Shown here one piece after another: positions 54,517 to 63,302 of a stretch of DNA of 64,000 nucleotides (position 1 is its first letter; each line of letters begins with the position of its first letter). The stretch is from Agarophyton chilense (Eukaryota > Rhodophyta > Florideophyceae > Gracilariales > Gracilariaceae), in the NCBI GenBank assembly GCA_030374765.1, contig JARGXX010000100.1, forward strand, positions 744,001-808,000. Reading direction: 5' to 3'. The position numbers and the translations under genes were made by a program. The notes beneath the pieces were generated by a model. It was not told the DNA's origin. It did no database searches and saw only the letters and a program-made list of their open reading frames with translations.

Positions 54517-55254
54517 GTGGCATCAAACGACAAACACAATCCACACGACACCACACAGCACACGACTATGGACAACGAACGTCAACCGCGACTTCCAGAA
54601 CTAGACACATCTAAATACGCCCCCTGGTACTTAGCACTCGAAACACATGCGACAACAATCAAAGCCGACGCCCAATTCACCAGCAATCCTCCCCTTCCGC
54701 AATACCCAGCAGCACCAGATCTCCACACAACTCGAAAGTCCAAACTACTGTCAGCCATCTTGAACAGCGTCCCTTCAGCAATACTCGGTCTCCTACTAGT
54801 ACCGGAGGATCGACCTACCCCGCATGATCTCATCACAGCAATAACAAAACATATCAATCAGTCCACCAAAGACGACCACAAATACCTGAAGACCGAAGCC
54901 GAAAATGACAACTACACTGCCGACACCAACATTGACGATTACGTGAAAACTCACACAACCATTCGCCAAAAAATGATTTCAGCCCGATACCCCAACATCA
55001 AAGATGAAAAGACTACGGTTGATTTCATTATCAACGGGTTGAAGAAAGATGAAACTCTCACCTCCATTCTAGCCCCCATCGTCCTTCAAAATTCCAACAC
55101 AATCAAAGAATTCGGCAGAAGCTTTAAAGAAATCGATGGCCTCTACCACACGCACCACTCATCGACCATGCACGCATCCACATCCACGCAATTCACAGGA
55201 GATTATACACCAATGCGATTCACGGGGGACTACTTCCCACGAGGCCGCGGGTAA
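54517..55254 (+). CDS. gag: Copia-6 gag
   Basis: 245 codons open. A second Met (MDNERQPRLPELDTSKY) about 17 residues in is an equally good start. The helical core (YAPWYLALETHATTIKADAQ, then HDLITAITKHINQST and DYVKTHTTIRQKM) matches the copia-type gag fold, with the Trp-containing first helix. The tail is His/Ser/Thr-rich. It is part of a fossil element. Confidence 0.7.
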   Translation: MASNDKHNPHDTTQHTTMDNERQPRLPELDTSKYAPWYLALETHATTIKADAQFTSNPPLPQYPAAPDLHTTRKSKLLSAILNSVPSAILGLLLVPEDRPTPHDLITAITKHINQSTKDDHKYLKTEAENDNYTADTNIDDYVKTHTTIRQKMISARYPNIKDEKTTVDFIINGLKKDETLTSILAPIVLQNSNTIKEFGRSFKEIDGLYHTHHSSTMHASTSTQFTGDYTPMRFTGDYFPRGRG

Positions 55255-56693
55255 TTCAGACGCACGTACAGACCCTTCCGCCGTGGAGGGACATACACCC
55301 AACGCCGACTTCCACCAGGAGCCATACCGTGCAAATTCCACACCGCCCTCTGTGTACCCTTTATACACACAGATGAGGAATGCATGGATCGCAGGCATCC
55401 CAAAATATCACGCCAAGACAAAAGCTCGCATGGCCACCCTGACCACGATACACCTTCCCTACCACTACTATTATCCGCCGAACCATCAGACCCCCCCCCT
55501 CCGGGCAATGCGACTTCCGAACAGGAAACCGAAGAAGACGGTACGTTCATCCTGGACAGTGGGGCTCACCCCACACACCTCACCTCCCCGACATCCACAA
55601 TGACACCGATTACACACCCCATGCTAACCCACACCGCTACCGACAAACAGACACCATGTACGCATCATGAAACAATCAGCATTCGCCCCCAGAAGAGTAA
55701 GGAAACTCTGCAAACACACGCCGTGGCGAACAAATACATCCAACACAACCTCATCTCCTTAAACGATCTAGCATCACGCTATGGCCTCATTGCCTTCACG
55801 TCCACCACAGGTTATGTTATAGACACACACACCAACCCCCTAAAAAACCTTAACGCAGGAAAAGTAGAAAAACAATCAGTATCGATTGAAAGGACACATA
55901 GTAAACGATACACACGCCTACATCTCGAGAACGATACCCCTTAAATCGCCAGTTACAAAAAAACCGACATCCGCTCCACGCCATTCTTTCCTCCACACAA
56001 ACAAGACCAATCCGCCTCAGCCCACAAAGACTGCAACGACACCAAAAGCACCACCCTTCACTGGCAGTCTCAATACGTGCAACAACATCCATACCATGAA
56101 GATGATGCACAATCCGACAATCATCACACCACAAACAGAAGTTCAGACAGCAGTACAAACCTGGCACCTGAGACTGAACCATGTTCATCGAGCTAGACTG
56201 GCACTCACGGCAACCCAAAGACTAATTCCCTACATGCCTAAGACCCTCCCCAAGGACGTCACATTAACATGCAGCGCATGCCGACACGCACAACATTCCC
56301 CAGCGCCACACAAGCCCAAGATCCACTACTATCCAGTCGGCGCGTACATCAGCTTGGATACTTGCGGGCCGGTCAATCCAACCTCCACGCATGGTAACAA
56401 TCACATATTATTAATCATATGTTCAAGAAGCTACTTTGGGATCGCCCATTTCATCAAAGACCGCAAACAAATCCCCATTTACGTTGATACCACGCTTCAA
56501 CACATCAAGAATCGAATGCAACACCCCCTCTCCGACTTCAGAAGCGACAACGCCAAAGAATATACATCAAAGACGATGACCGCTATATACAACAAACATC
56601 AGGTACAACACCATCTTCTCACGCCCCATCAGCCGCAAGAAAATTCCATAGCCGAACGATTCAACCGAACCATGATGAATTCCGTTCGTGTCC
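54517..56693 (+). mobile_element. Copia-6: copia element cut by the Gypsy-C LTR
   Basis: Plus-strand parts in copia order: gag (54517-55254, LPELDTSKYAPWYLALETHA, of the UBN2-type copia gag), protease (about 55535-55600, FILDSGAHPTHL), integrase finger (HLRLNHVHRARL ... CSACRHAQH, about 56160-56300) and integrase core (ISLDTCGPVN, FRSDNAKEY, ENSIAERFNRTMM). Reading stops at about 56693, where the Gypsy-C LTR begins. Codons are rich in A and C, unlike every other element here. The element is broken, with a few breaks besides the insertion. Confidence 0.85.
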
Positions 56694-56722
56694 TGTGTGA
56701 GATAGCGCCGAAAGGCGTGTAA
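55886..56722 (+). CDS. Copia-6 integrase region
   Basis: Carries the copia pre-integrase finger (WHLRLNHVHRA, CSACRHAQH) and the DDE core with its three catalytic acids visible in LDTCGPV, RSDNAKEY and ENSIAERF. It ends where the Gypsy-C LTR sequence starts; the last codons belong to that LTR. It is part of a fossil element. Confidence 0.75.
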   Translation: MKGHIVNDTHAYISRTIPLKSPVTKKPTSAPRHSFLHTNKTNPPQPTKTATTPKAPPFTGSLNTCNNIHTMKMMHNPTIITPQTEVQTAVQTWHLRLNHVHRARLALTATQRLIPYMPKTLPKDVTLTCSACRHAQHSPAPHKPKIHYYPVGAYISLDTCGPVNPTSTHGNNHILLIICSRSYFGIAHFIKDRKQIPIYVDTTLQHIKNRMQHPLSDFRSDNAKEYTSKTMTAIYNKHQVQHHLLTPHQPQENSIAERFNRTMMNSVRVLCEIAPKGV

Positions 56723-57258
56723 GTTTCCTAGAGGCGCGATCCGTGCGGAGTCCGTAAGCGGGGCGTGCGTGTCACATGAGGCCGGTCGGGGAACGGTGAC
56801 GCGTGGAGACGAGCGCCAGCACCGGGCGGTCGTAGGGAGACTAGGCGGTTGGGAACGTCAGGTGCGATCGAGGTACGCGCGAAGAGTCCGAACGGCTTGT
56901 AAACCTGTAGATATCCCGTGCGGAGTAACGCTTCAGGTCTGCTTTAGAAACGATACTTAGACTTGGACGGTGGTGCTTACCCTTTACTGTTTGGAGGGAG
57001 GCGGGGAGCGGAGGTGCATAAGTAGTGTGCACCTCCGAGCTGCAACCCGCATTACAGTCCGTGGTGGCGCCTGCACCCACGTGGCGGAAATATCACGAGG
57101 TGGGGGACGCCAACTACCTACAACTATGCTACGTGTCAACCTACTGTACATGTCCGTCCGGTGTGCCATCTTCGCACACGTGTGCGACCAGGCCACTTGC
57201 ACTCAGTCCTGACCACGCCCTTCTTACCTGACAACCCGCTCGGATTCACTATACTACA
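56696..57258 (-). repeat. Gypsy-C 3' LTR
   Basis: On the plus strand it starts TGTGAGATAG (or two bases earlier) where Copia-6 coding stops and ends ACTATACTACA, giving TGT...ACA edges. Directly beyond lies GACCCCCCTCCTAGAG, the complement of a polypurine tract. About 563 bp. The partner LTR is off-window, so the edges are inferred. Confidence 0.65.
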
Positions 57259-57274
57259 GACCCCCCTCCTAGAG
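57259..57274 (-). other. Gypsy-C polypurine tract
   Basis: Minus strand CTCTAGGAGGGGGGTC immediately next to the LTR edge; the normal plus-strand primer of LTR elements. It fixes the inner boundary of the 3' LTR. Confidence 0.6.
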
Positions 57275-57401
57275 CGCGCGACATCCTCGGAGCGCCAGTA
57301 TCCTAGGCAGTAGCTGGTTGAGCGTGCACCGAGCGGACACGGCGTTACGTTCGCGGACCGACACGAAACGCGCTAGAAGCGACCGGTCGCGTTATACGGG
57401 C

Positions 57402-57513
57402 CCGTTCGGAGATCCGCATTGTGCCACAGCCGCTCGGAAAGGCCTGTAATAGCGCAGCCGTTCGGGAGTAGACGTTATATCGCAGCCGTTCGGTAGTGCC
57501 CGTCAAATCGCGC
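57402..57513 (+). repeat. Four 28-bp tandem repeats upstream of the antisense ORFs
   Basis: Units start at 57402, 57430, 57458 and 57486, exactly 28 bp apart. Each opens CCGTTCGG (CCGCTCGG in the second), and the first three end in CAG. The middle bases vary, so the start and the spacing are what is kept. The array ends 26 bp before a TATA-like box. It is likely a promoter-proximal binding-site array; that function is inference. Confidence 0.8.
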
Positions 57514-57539
57514 CCGCCGGCGAGCGGTCGTCGGTGGTG

Positions 57540-57547
57540 TATTTAAG
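57540..57547 (+). promoter_or_regulatory. TATA-like box for the antisense unit
   Basis: TATTTAAG on the plus strand, an AT island in a very GC-rich stretch, 105 bp before the ATG at 57652 and just after the 28-bp repeat array. It is inside the element but outside the LTR as drawn here. Confidence 0.55.
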
Positions 57548-57651
57548 CACGTCTTTGTCCCGGGCGGAGTGACGGGTAGACTCCAGAGAAGACCGTTGCG
57601 GCCGTTCCGAAGAGTACGGACTCAGAGGCCACGTGTCCGTTTGGTTCAACC

Positions 57652-58224
57652 ATGGAGGACAACAACAGCGCTGTCAACCGTGACCGGGAGGAGAACGCGG
57701 GGCGTCAGACAACTTCAGCCCTGGCAGATATACCAATACCGCGACGGGTAGCGGTAACCGCGCCCGCTGCAGCGCCCGTAGAGCCTCCGTTCGGTGCCCA
57801 AAGTGGGGGCTACGCGGTTTGGGATGCCCGCCAGGCGGGGGTTTCACCGGTGTCGTCGGGAAACCCTCCCGTGCCTTCGTTTCTCCCGTTCGGTGCCTTA
57901 CAGCCGCAGATAGTGGGGCGTGTTGGCGCGGGCGTGCTGATTCCTCCGTTCGGATACGGAACACCCGGAGCGGGCTTGCCCGGTGTGTTTCGAAACCCGC
58001 TACCCGGGCAGCAGCACGACCACCGCTGGCGACAACCGCAGGGCCGTAGGGGCGGGCCGACCGGGAAAGAGCCCCCGTTTTCGGTCGAGACGTTGATCTC
58101 GGGGGACGAATGGAGCGGATGCTTGGACGCGCGGCGGTTCGGCGCAATACAGACGGAGCGAACGTTTTTCGAACGGACCGGCCGGAATCCGAAGCGGACG
58201 CGCCACGAGGCGTGGCGTGCGTGA
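57652..58224 (+). CDS. Gypsy-C antisense ORF-A, 190 residues, unknown
   Basis: Starts in a good context (ACCATGG) downstream of the TATA-like box. Low-complexity protein rich in Pro, Gly, Arg and Ala. Three PFG motifs occur (VEPPFGAQ, FLPFGALQ, IPPFGYG), and the C-terminus is basic (RTGRNPKRTRHEAW). There is no signal peptide, membrane segment or zinc finger. It lies 61 nt before ORF-B on the same strand. Plant Tat-clade gypsy elements are known to carry antisense ORFs at this place, but I see no sequence likeness to any known product. It may be a nucleic-acid-binding or disordered accessory protein; no function is claimed. Confidence 0.6.
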   Translation: MEDNNSAVNRDREENAGRQTTSALADIPIPRRVAVTAPAAAPVEPPFGAQSGGYAVWDARQAGVSPVSSGNPPVPSFLPFGALQPQIVGRVGAGVLIPPFGYGTPGAGLPGVFRNPLPGQQHDHRWRQPQGRRGGPTGKEPPFSVETLISGDEWSGCLDARRFGAIQTERTFFERTGRNPKRTRHEAWRA

Positions 58225-58285
58225 TGGAGGCATCTTCCGCGAATAACCGGTCGGGGGGGGGGACGAAACGGTAGGCAGCTGTGAC

Positions 58286-60103
58286 ATGCCGTTCCTCCGT
58301 TGCCCGGAGGAGTATGACTACCAGGGTCGTATGCGCGACCTCGTTACGCAGATGCTGTCAGATGAGAGTATTCCCGATCCGCACGGTAATCCGTTCGGGC
58401 TTGTGATGTTTTCCCCTCCGTACGACGGGCTCTATTTCCTGAACCGACGCCGCTGGGGCGATCATGTCGCGACCGAAGCGCGGATCCGGTCGGGCTTGGG
58501 TGGTTTCATGTACGGGTGGCATAACGTGGAGTTTTTTGACGTTCCGGTGTCCGAGCGAGAAAACTTGTACGTGAGGATTCCGGAGAATTGGCCCGACGTG
58601 GATTTGCCCCGAGATCTGTCCGTGATGACCCCGCCAGTTCTGGCCTACTTTTCCAACGATGTTCTTAGTGGGACGTCGATAGCCGAACGGATCATGCGCG
58701 TAGCGTACGCAGAGTGGGCGGTATGCGCCCTCATGTCATTTTTTCAGGCCGTAACGGAGGGTGTGAGGGTCTTCACCAAAACGGAGGATCCGCGGCTGAA
58801 CTTGTACAGAGGGGATCCTGGTCCGCGCGAGCCCCCTGGGTTGGGACGGTTACTACCGTTACCGTACGGTCTAGTCTGCATCATCATGCAGATGGGGCTG
58901 CGAAATGTGCTCCGCGGAACGCGGTATAAGCCCGAAGAAGCGAGAAGGTGGCTCTTTTTATCCGTCATGACGGACTGGAGGTCGACTCCTGGTTTCTTGT
59001 GGTTCGAACCCCGGTCGGGCGGTTTTCCCACAATGCCCATCCTCCGCGTCAGTGACAATCCCATCGTCCATCGCCTGATCCCGGAGGCGGAGAGGCCTTC
59101 ATGGGAGTTCAAAGACGTTACTGATTACTTTCCGCTTGGATTCATGGACCCCCATTCGCGAAGTGGGGACGGTGACGGGTCCATTGCCGATGCGGATCTA
59201 CCCCTTCCGGCGAACGAACCGTCGACGGTCCAGAGGGCCGTTACCGAGACGGGCATGCAAACGGAAAGTTCCCCGAGAACGGTAGATGCCGGTGTGCAGG
59301 TATCCGCATCGGACGGCGGCGAGGAGCGTGACGCTTGGAGAACGCTGCAGGAAGTTTGCCGGGCGAATGACGAAGAGCCCCCCGAGTCGATGGTCGAAGC
59401 TTTAGAAATGGCGGCTGAGGTATGGGTGCCCCGCGCGGATGCGTTCACCAGCCTGTTGAGCGGGGAAATGGTCAGTACTGTCGACTTGATGTCATATGTC
59501 AGTGCTGTCTGCGTTGAGCTCCTCCAGCAGCACATCAATGCCTTTGGAGACATGGTAACCCGACCGGGCGGCGCGACAGTGTCCCAGCTTATTGGGCGTC
59601 TGGACCTGTCGATGGGGCGTACGAACGACGCCGCCCATGAGTGGCTGCAGAGAGTCCGAGCGGCAATACAGTCCGGGTCATTCTCCGCGGCGCCTGGGGC
59701 TTCCAACGTCCTGGCGGCTGAGGTCGTGGCGGGCGCATCGATGCCGGACCGGGTGGGGGATGCTGAGGACTCACCGACAGTGAGGGCGGCGGCTCAGGCC
59801 GCTGCGTCGCCGCGCGGGGAGGAAGAAACCGAAGGGCCCCCTCCTGGCTGGGGTCCGACGGACGAGGCCTCCGTACCGACCGGGCCTCTTTCCTCTCTGA
59901 GTCGTACCGTTCGGAGGGTTGTGCATGGTACGGCGGTTAGTGCCCTCTTTCAGCTGTCTGGACGTCGTTTGGGCTCCCCGTCGCCGGTACCAGCTCCTGG
60001 AGTTGCTGCCAGGGGTGCTTTGAGAGGCATTGATCGTGACCGTGCTGTCCGTCGCGGAAATGACTTTGTAGGGCCCCGTGGTCTTTGGCAGAAGTTTCCG
60101 TGA
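58286..60103 (+). CDS. Gypsy-C antisense ORF-B, 605 residues, orphan
   Basis: A long open frame on the strand opposite to the element genes. Residues 1-280 look like a folded alpha/beta domain rich in aromatic residues (for example YDGLYFLNRRRWG, PVLAYFSNDV, EWAVCALMSFFQAV, LPLPYGLVCIIMQ). Residues 290-350 are acidic and Ser/Thr-rich with two related short motifs (ETGMQTESSP, DAGVQVS). Residues 355-470 are helical, and the tail from 480 is Ala/Pro/Ser-rich. No signal peptide, clear membrane span or known catalytic motif is seen. The last 333 nt overlap the integrase tail in antisense. A relic of its N-terminal domain seems to lie at 52953-53462. The family is not one I recognise. Confidence 0.65.
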   Translation: MPFLRCPEEYDYQGRMRDLVTQMLSDESIPDPHGNPFGLVMFSPPYDGLYFLNRRRWGDHVATEARIRSGLGGFMYGWHNVEFFDVPVSERENLYVRIPENWPDVDLPRDLSVMTPPVLAYFSNDVLSGTSIAERIMRVAYAEWAVCALMSFFQAVTEGVRVFTKTEDPRLNLYRGDPGPREPPGLGRLLPLPYGLVCIIMQMGLRNVLRGTRYKPEEARRWLFLSVMTDWRSTPGFLWFEPRSGGFPTMPILRVSDNPIVHRLIPEAERPSWEFKDVTDYFPLGFMDPHSRSGDGDGSIADADLPLPANEPSTVQRAVTETGMQTESSPRTVDAGVQVSASDGGEERDAWRTLQEVCRANDEEPPESMVEALEMAAEVWVPRADAFTSLLSGEMVSTVDLMSYVSAVCVELLQQHINAFGDMVTRPGGATVSQLIGRLDLSMGRTNDAAHEWLQRVRAAIQSGSFSAAPGASNVLAAEVVAGASMPDRVGDAEDSPTVRAAAQAAASPRGEEETEGPPPGWGPTDEASVPTGPLSSLSRTVRRVVHGTAVSALFQLSGRRLGSPSPVPAPGVAARGALRGIDRDRAVRRGNDFVGPRGLWQKFP

Positions 60104-60955
60104 GGTACGTTCCTGCTCTTCGAGCACGCCACCGGTCGGAGTTGTCATAGGACGGTCAAGGAAGACCTCCTCGTCGGCCGCAAATGTGAGGGTTGCCCGT
60201 ACGGATTTGTCGAAGTCCGCCTTGTAGCACTGTTGCGCATTTGTGAGGCGGTTCCGAGCAGACTGGAGCGTAACCTTGAGAAGCCTGAGTGTGTAGTGCT
60301 TCATCTGTCCCGGGGTTGGCTGCGTCGGTGTTGCTGGGTCCGTGGCGGAGCTGGGTTCGTCCAGGAAAACGTTCGGGGGTACGCGGGTCAGGGCCAAATC
60401 GAAAGGCGTGGTGCCCGTGCTTCGGTGTACCTGAAGGTTGTGACCGTACGTTAGCTGCTGTACATACGCGTGCCAGTTAGACTGGGGATCCGCAACGTAG
60501 TGCCGTAGGCACTGGACGAGCGTTTTATGAAACCGTTTGACTTGTCCGTTCGCCTGAGGGTGGTACGCCGTCGTTGTGACGTGTTTCGTACCTAACGCCC
60601 TGCAAATCTCCTCGAAGAACTTCGAGACAAACTGAGGTCCGTTGTCGGTGAGCAAATAGTTCGGAATTCCGTAAGGGTAAGCCCAATTCTCTAAGAACGT
60701 CCGGGCCACCACCGGGGCGGTTGTGGACCGTAGCGGAACTGCTCTGCAGAGCTTTGTGAACCGGTCGGTGATGACGAGGATGTACTCATGTCCAGTGACT
60801 GACTTCGGAAACGGACCGACGATGTCCATTGCCACGAACTCAAGTGGCCCCGCAGCGGGAAAGAGCTTAAGCCGCTTCTGTGAGCGGTTTTGTGTGCCGC
60901 GCATTGCGGCGCACGAGCGGCAATCCCGAGCGGTTTGATAAACATCATTAGCCAT
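59771..60955 (-). CDS. Gypsy-C integrase
   Basis: Contains the end of the zinc finger (CRSCAAMRG), then the DDE core (FVAMDIVGPFPKS, LLTDNGPQFVSKFFEE, TTAYHPQANGQV). A helical region follows, then a GPY-type module (TTGPYKVISATDS), then a basic Arg-rich tail. It is typical Ty3/gypsy integrase length and order. Its 3' end is overlapped by ORF-B on the other strand. It is part of a fossil element. Confidence 0.85.
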   Translation of the reverse strand: MANDVYQTARDCRSCAAMRGTQNRSQKRLKLFPAAGPLEFVAMDIVGPFPKSVTGHEYILVITDRFTKLCRAVPLRSTTAPVVARTFLENWAYPYGIPNYLLTDNGPQFVSKFFEEICRALGTKHVTTTAYHPQANGQVKRFHKTLVQCLRHYVADPQSNWHAYVQQLTYGHNLQVHRSTGTTPFDLALTRVPPNVFLDEPSSATDPATPTQPTPGQMKHYTLRLLKVTLQSARNRLTNAQQCYKADFDKSVRATLTFAADEEVFLDRPMTTPTGGVLEEQERTSRKLLPKTTGPYKVISATDSTVTINASQSTPGSNSRSWYRRRGAQTTSRQLKEGTNRRTMHNPPNGTTQRGKRPGRYGGLVRRTPARRGPFGFFLPARRRSGLSRRPHCR

Positions 60956-60976
60956 CTGCGGCCAGTAGAAGTCCCT

Positions 60977-62440
60977 TCAGAGAGTGTTGTACATTCGAGT
61001 CCCGCCCGGGTGTCCTTCCAGGCGCGGATAATGCAAAAGATAGAGGACGCGCGGAACCAGCGAGCGGGGTACCACCTTCTGTAGGGCTCCGTCCAGCGGG
61101 GAGCGACGGATGAGAACTCCGTTACGGTTGATGTCGAAGAGGGTAATCCCATCACCAACGTCCTTCCGCACGGATTTGCAGTACTCGTCCTCCGCCTGCT
61201 CTCTGATGAGCTCTTCCAAAGTGACCGGTCGGACGTTCGTCTCCTCTTCGACGATGGCCATGACCTCGGGGCAGCCGATCGGGTTCTGTCCGTAGTGCCA
61301 GTCAAGGACAGCGTCTGTCTTGACCTCACAGTCGACGGTGATGTCCGCAACGAGGTCGTCGTTCTCTTCCGCGCGGTCCGCAAGGAGTAGGCATGGGACC
61401 TCCTCGTCCAGGGGAGTGGTGTCTTCTCCGTCCGTCTGGATTCGCGACAGCGCGTCAGCGGCCTGGTGTTTTATGCCCGGCCGGTGGACTATATCAAAGT
61501 CATACTCCATGAGACGGAGCCGCCAACGAGCCAGCCGTCCGGAAGCGTCCGCCAGGTTGAGTATCCACCTCAATGCGTGGTGGTCCGTACGGAGGGTGAA
61601 GCGGGCGCCCTCGAGATACGGCCGGAGGTGCAGTATTGCCCACACGACAGCGAGGCATTCCCGTTCGGTTGTGGAATATGACCGCTCAGCTTTATTCAGC
61701 GAGCGGCTCCAGTATCCGATTGGGAGTAAATCACCGTCCGGTTGCTTCTGTAATAAGACGGAACCGACTTGCTTATCGCAAGCGTCGGTATCCAGGACGT
61801 ACGGAATATCTTGACGTGGGATAGCCAGAATGGGGGGACATATTAACCGTTGGCGAAGTTCCTCGAAGGCCTCGTGCTCCGTATCGGTCAGGGTCTCGAA
61901 GTTGAACGGTTTGTTCTTTTCGAGCTTGCTGTTCAACGGGGCCGCAATTCGGGCAAAGCTTTTAACAAAACGTCGGAAGACGTTGCACAGTCCCAAGAAC
62001 GAACGGAGTTCGGTTTGGTTAGTGGGGGTTTTAGCCGCTCGGATAGCATCTCGGGTCCTTGTGGAGACCTGCAGCTTGCCCGGGCGGATAACGTGACCCA
62101 AATAGTCGACAGTACCGCTGAAGAATTGACACTTATCCAAACGGAGAGTGATACCGGCCGATCGGAGTGATGAAAGAATGGTCCGAACATGGTCGAAATG
62201 CTCTGAAACCGTGTGGGAGTAGATTATAACGTCATCCAGATAGACCAACGCGTATTGCCACTTGACGCGGGACAGTATGATGTCCAAGGCCCGTTGAAAT
62301 GTGGCGGGGGCGTTCTTCAAACCGAACGGCATTCGAACATACCTGTACAGTCCCATATGAGACGTGAACGTTGTTTTATCCCAATCGGCTTCATCCACCT
62401 CGGTCTCCCAATAGACGCTGTTCGCCTTTTGCTTCTCCAA
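60977..62440 (-). CDS. pol: Gypsy-C reverse transcriptase (C-terminal part), RNase H and linker
   Basis: RT palm motifs (MPFGLKNAPATFQRALD, ALVYLDDVIIYS with the YLDD box), thumb and connection. RNase H follows (YVLDTDACDKQVG, the YSTTERECLAVVW stretch and the end HQAADALSRI), then a linker ending in the integrase zinc-finger histidines (LLHYPRLEGHPGG). Strong likeness to Gypsy-A shows common descent. It is part of a fossil element. Confidence 0.9.
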   Translation of the reverse strand: MEKQKANSVYWETEVDEADWDKTTFTSHMGLYRYVRMPFGLKNAPATFQRALDIILSRVKWQYALVYLDDVIIYSHTVSEHFDHVRTILSSLRSAGITLRLDKCQFFSGTVDYLGHVIRPGKLQVSTRTRDAIRAAKTPTNQTELRSFLGLCNVFRRFVKSFARIAAPLNSKLEKNKPFNFETLTDTEHEAFEELRQRLICPPILAIPRQDIPYVLDTDACDKQVGSVLLQKQPDGDLLPIGYWSRSLNKAERSYSTTERECLAVVWAILHLRPYLEGARFTLRTDHHALRWILNLADASGRLARWRLRLMEYDFDIVHRPGIKHQAADALSRIQTDGEDTTPLDEEVPCLLLADRAEENDDLVADITVDCEVKTDAVLDWHYGQNPIGCPEVMAIVEEETNVRPVTLEELIREQAEDEYCKSVRKDVGDGITLFDINRNGVLIRRSPLDGALQKVVPRSLVPRVLYLLHYPRLEGHPGGTRMYNTL

Positions 62441-63263
62441 GCGAATCGATGCATTCGTCCATTCTCGGTAGTGGGTAAGTATCCCAAACGGTGACTGCGT
62501 TTAGTCGACGGTATTCCACACAGAAGCGTAAACTTCCGTCTTTCTTTTGAGCGAACACAACCGGACTGGCCCACTCGGCCGAAGAAGGCTCAATTACACC
62601 GAGCTCCAACTGCTTGGTGACCTCCTTGCGTTCGAGTTCGCGACGCGCCGGACCCGCACGGTATGGCATCTGGTATATCGGCTTTGTACCAGGTTCCAAT
62701 TGGATCCTGTGCTTCGCTGCCGCGATACGGCCCAGATGGCCGTTCCACATGTCCCGAAACGGTTTGAGGAGCTCAATGACCCTTTCTCGTTCGGATTCGA
62801 ATTCGGGGGACAACTGGACCTTGGCGATCCAGTCGTCTTCTGCGTCAGGCGTTGGCTTTTGTTCGGTGGGCTTCGACACGTCCGAAACGGAAATAGATGC
62901 GTCGTTGGGGCCCCCCTCCTTAGTTTCGTCGCTCCGAGACGGAAAGTCGGGTGTTATTAATGCGACGGGGGAGGGTAACGCCAGGCCGATGAATTTGCCT
63001 TTGTGAAGGCGAACCGAACGATCGGAAAAGTTAGCTACCTGAACGTAGAATGCCACGTCCCGTCGGATTTCCATTACCCCGTTAGCCAAGAGGGTTAACT
63101 CCTCTTTATGAGCGGAGCGGTGATGTCCTTGGATAAACATGAGGCCAGCGGCACGGGAGGTTACCAATACATGAGATTCCGACATTGGTGGTATATAAAC
63201 CGGGCGGGCGACACGAATCTTGTTCGACGGAGGTTCCGGAACGGTAGCTTGGGCTTGTAGCAT
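62391..63263 (-). CDS. pol: Gypsy-C linker and reverse transcriptase N-terminal part
   Basis: After the protease comes a conserved linker also found in Gypsy-A (ANGVMEIRRDVAFYVQVANF versus MDNGVMDIHPNRSFLVTISN). A spacer follows and then the RT fingers (VIEPSSAEWASPVVFAQKKD, VEYRRLNAVT). It is part of a fossil element. Confidence 0.85.
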   Translation of the reverse strand: MLQAQATVPEPPSNKIRVARPVYIPPMSESHVLVTSRAAGLMFIQGHHRSAHKEELTLLANGVMEIRRDVAFYVQVANFSDRSVRLHKGKFIGLALPSPVALITPDFPSRSDETKEGGPNDASISVSDVSKPTEQKPTPDAEDDWIAKVQLSPEFESERERVIELLKPFRDMWNGHLGRIAAAKHRIQLEPGTKPIYQMPYRAGPARRELERKEVTKQLELGVIEPSSAEWASPVVFAQKKDGSLRFCVEYRRLNAVTVWDTYPLPRMDECIDSLGEAKGEQRLLGDRGG

Positions 63264-63302
63264 AGATTGCCCCGACGGGGTTGAGCTCTGCCCGGACGCG
63301 GA

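Noticed and set aside
57402-57513. CRISPR-like array
   Set aside because: Only the first 8 bases of each 28-bp unit are kept and there are no separate spacers; eukaryotic context.
57674-58147. 157-codon minus-strand ORF opposite ORF-A
   Set aside because: GC-rich shadow frame; lacks the promoter, start context and neighbour that support ORF-A.
59125-59706. 193-codon minus-strand ORF opposite ORF-B
   Set aside because: It lies in element sense but shows no gag, pol or env motif; best read as a shadow of the longer ORF-B, though selection tests on other copies would decide.
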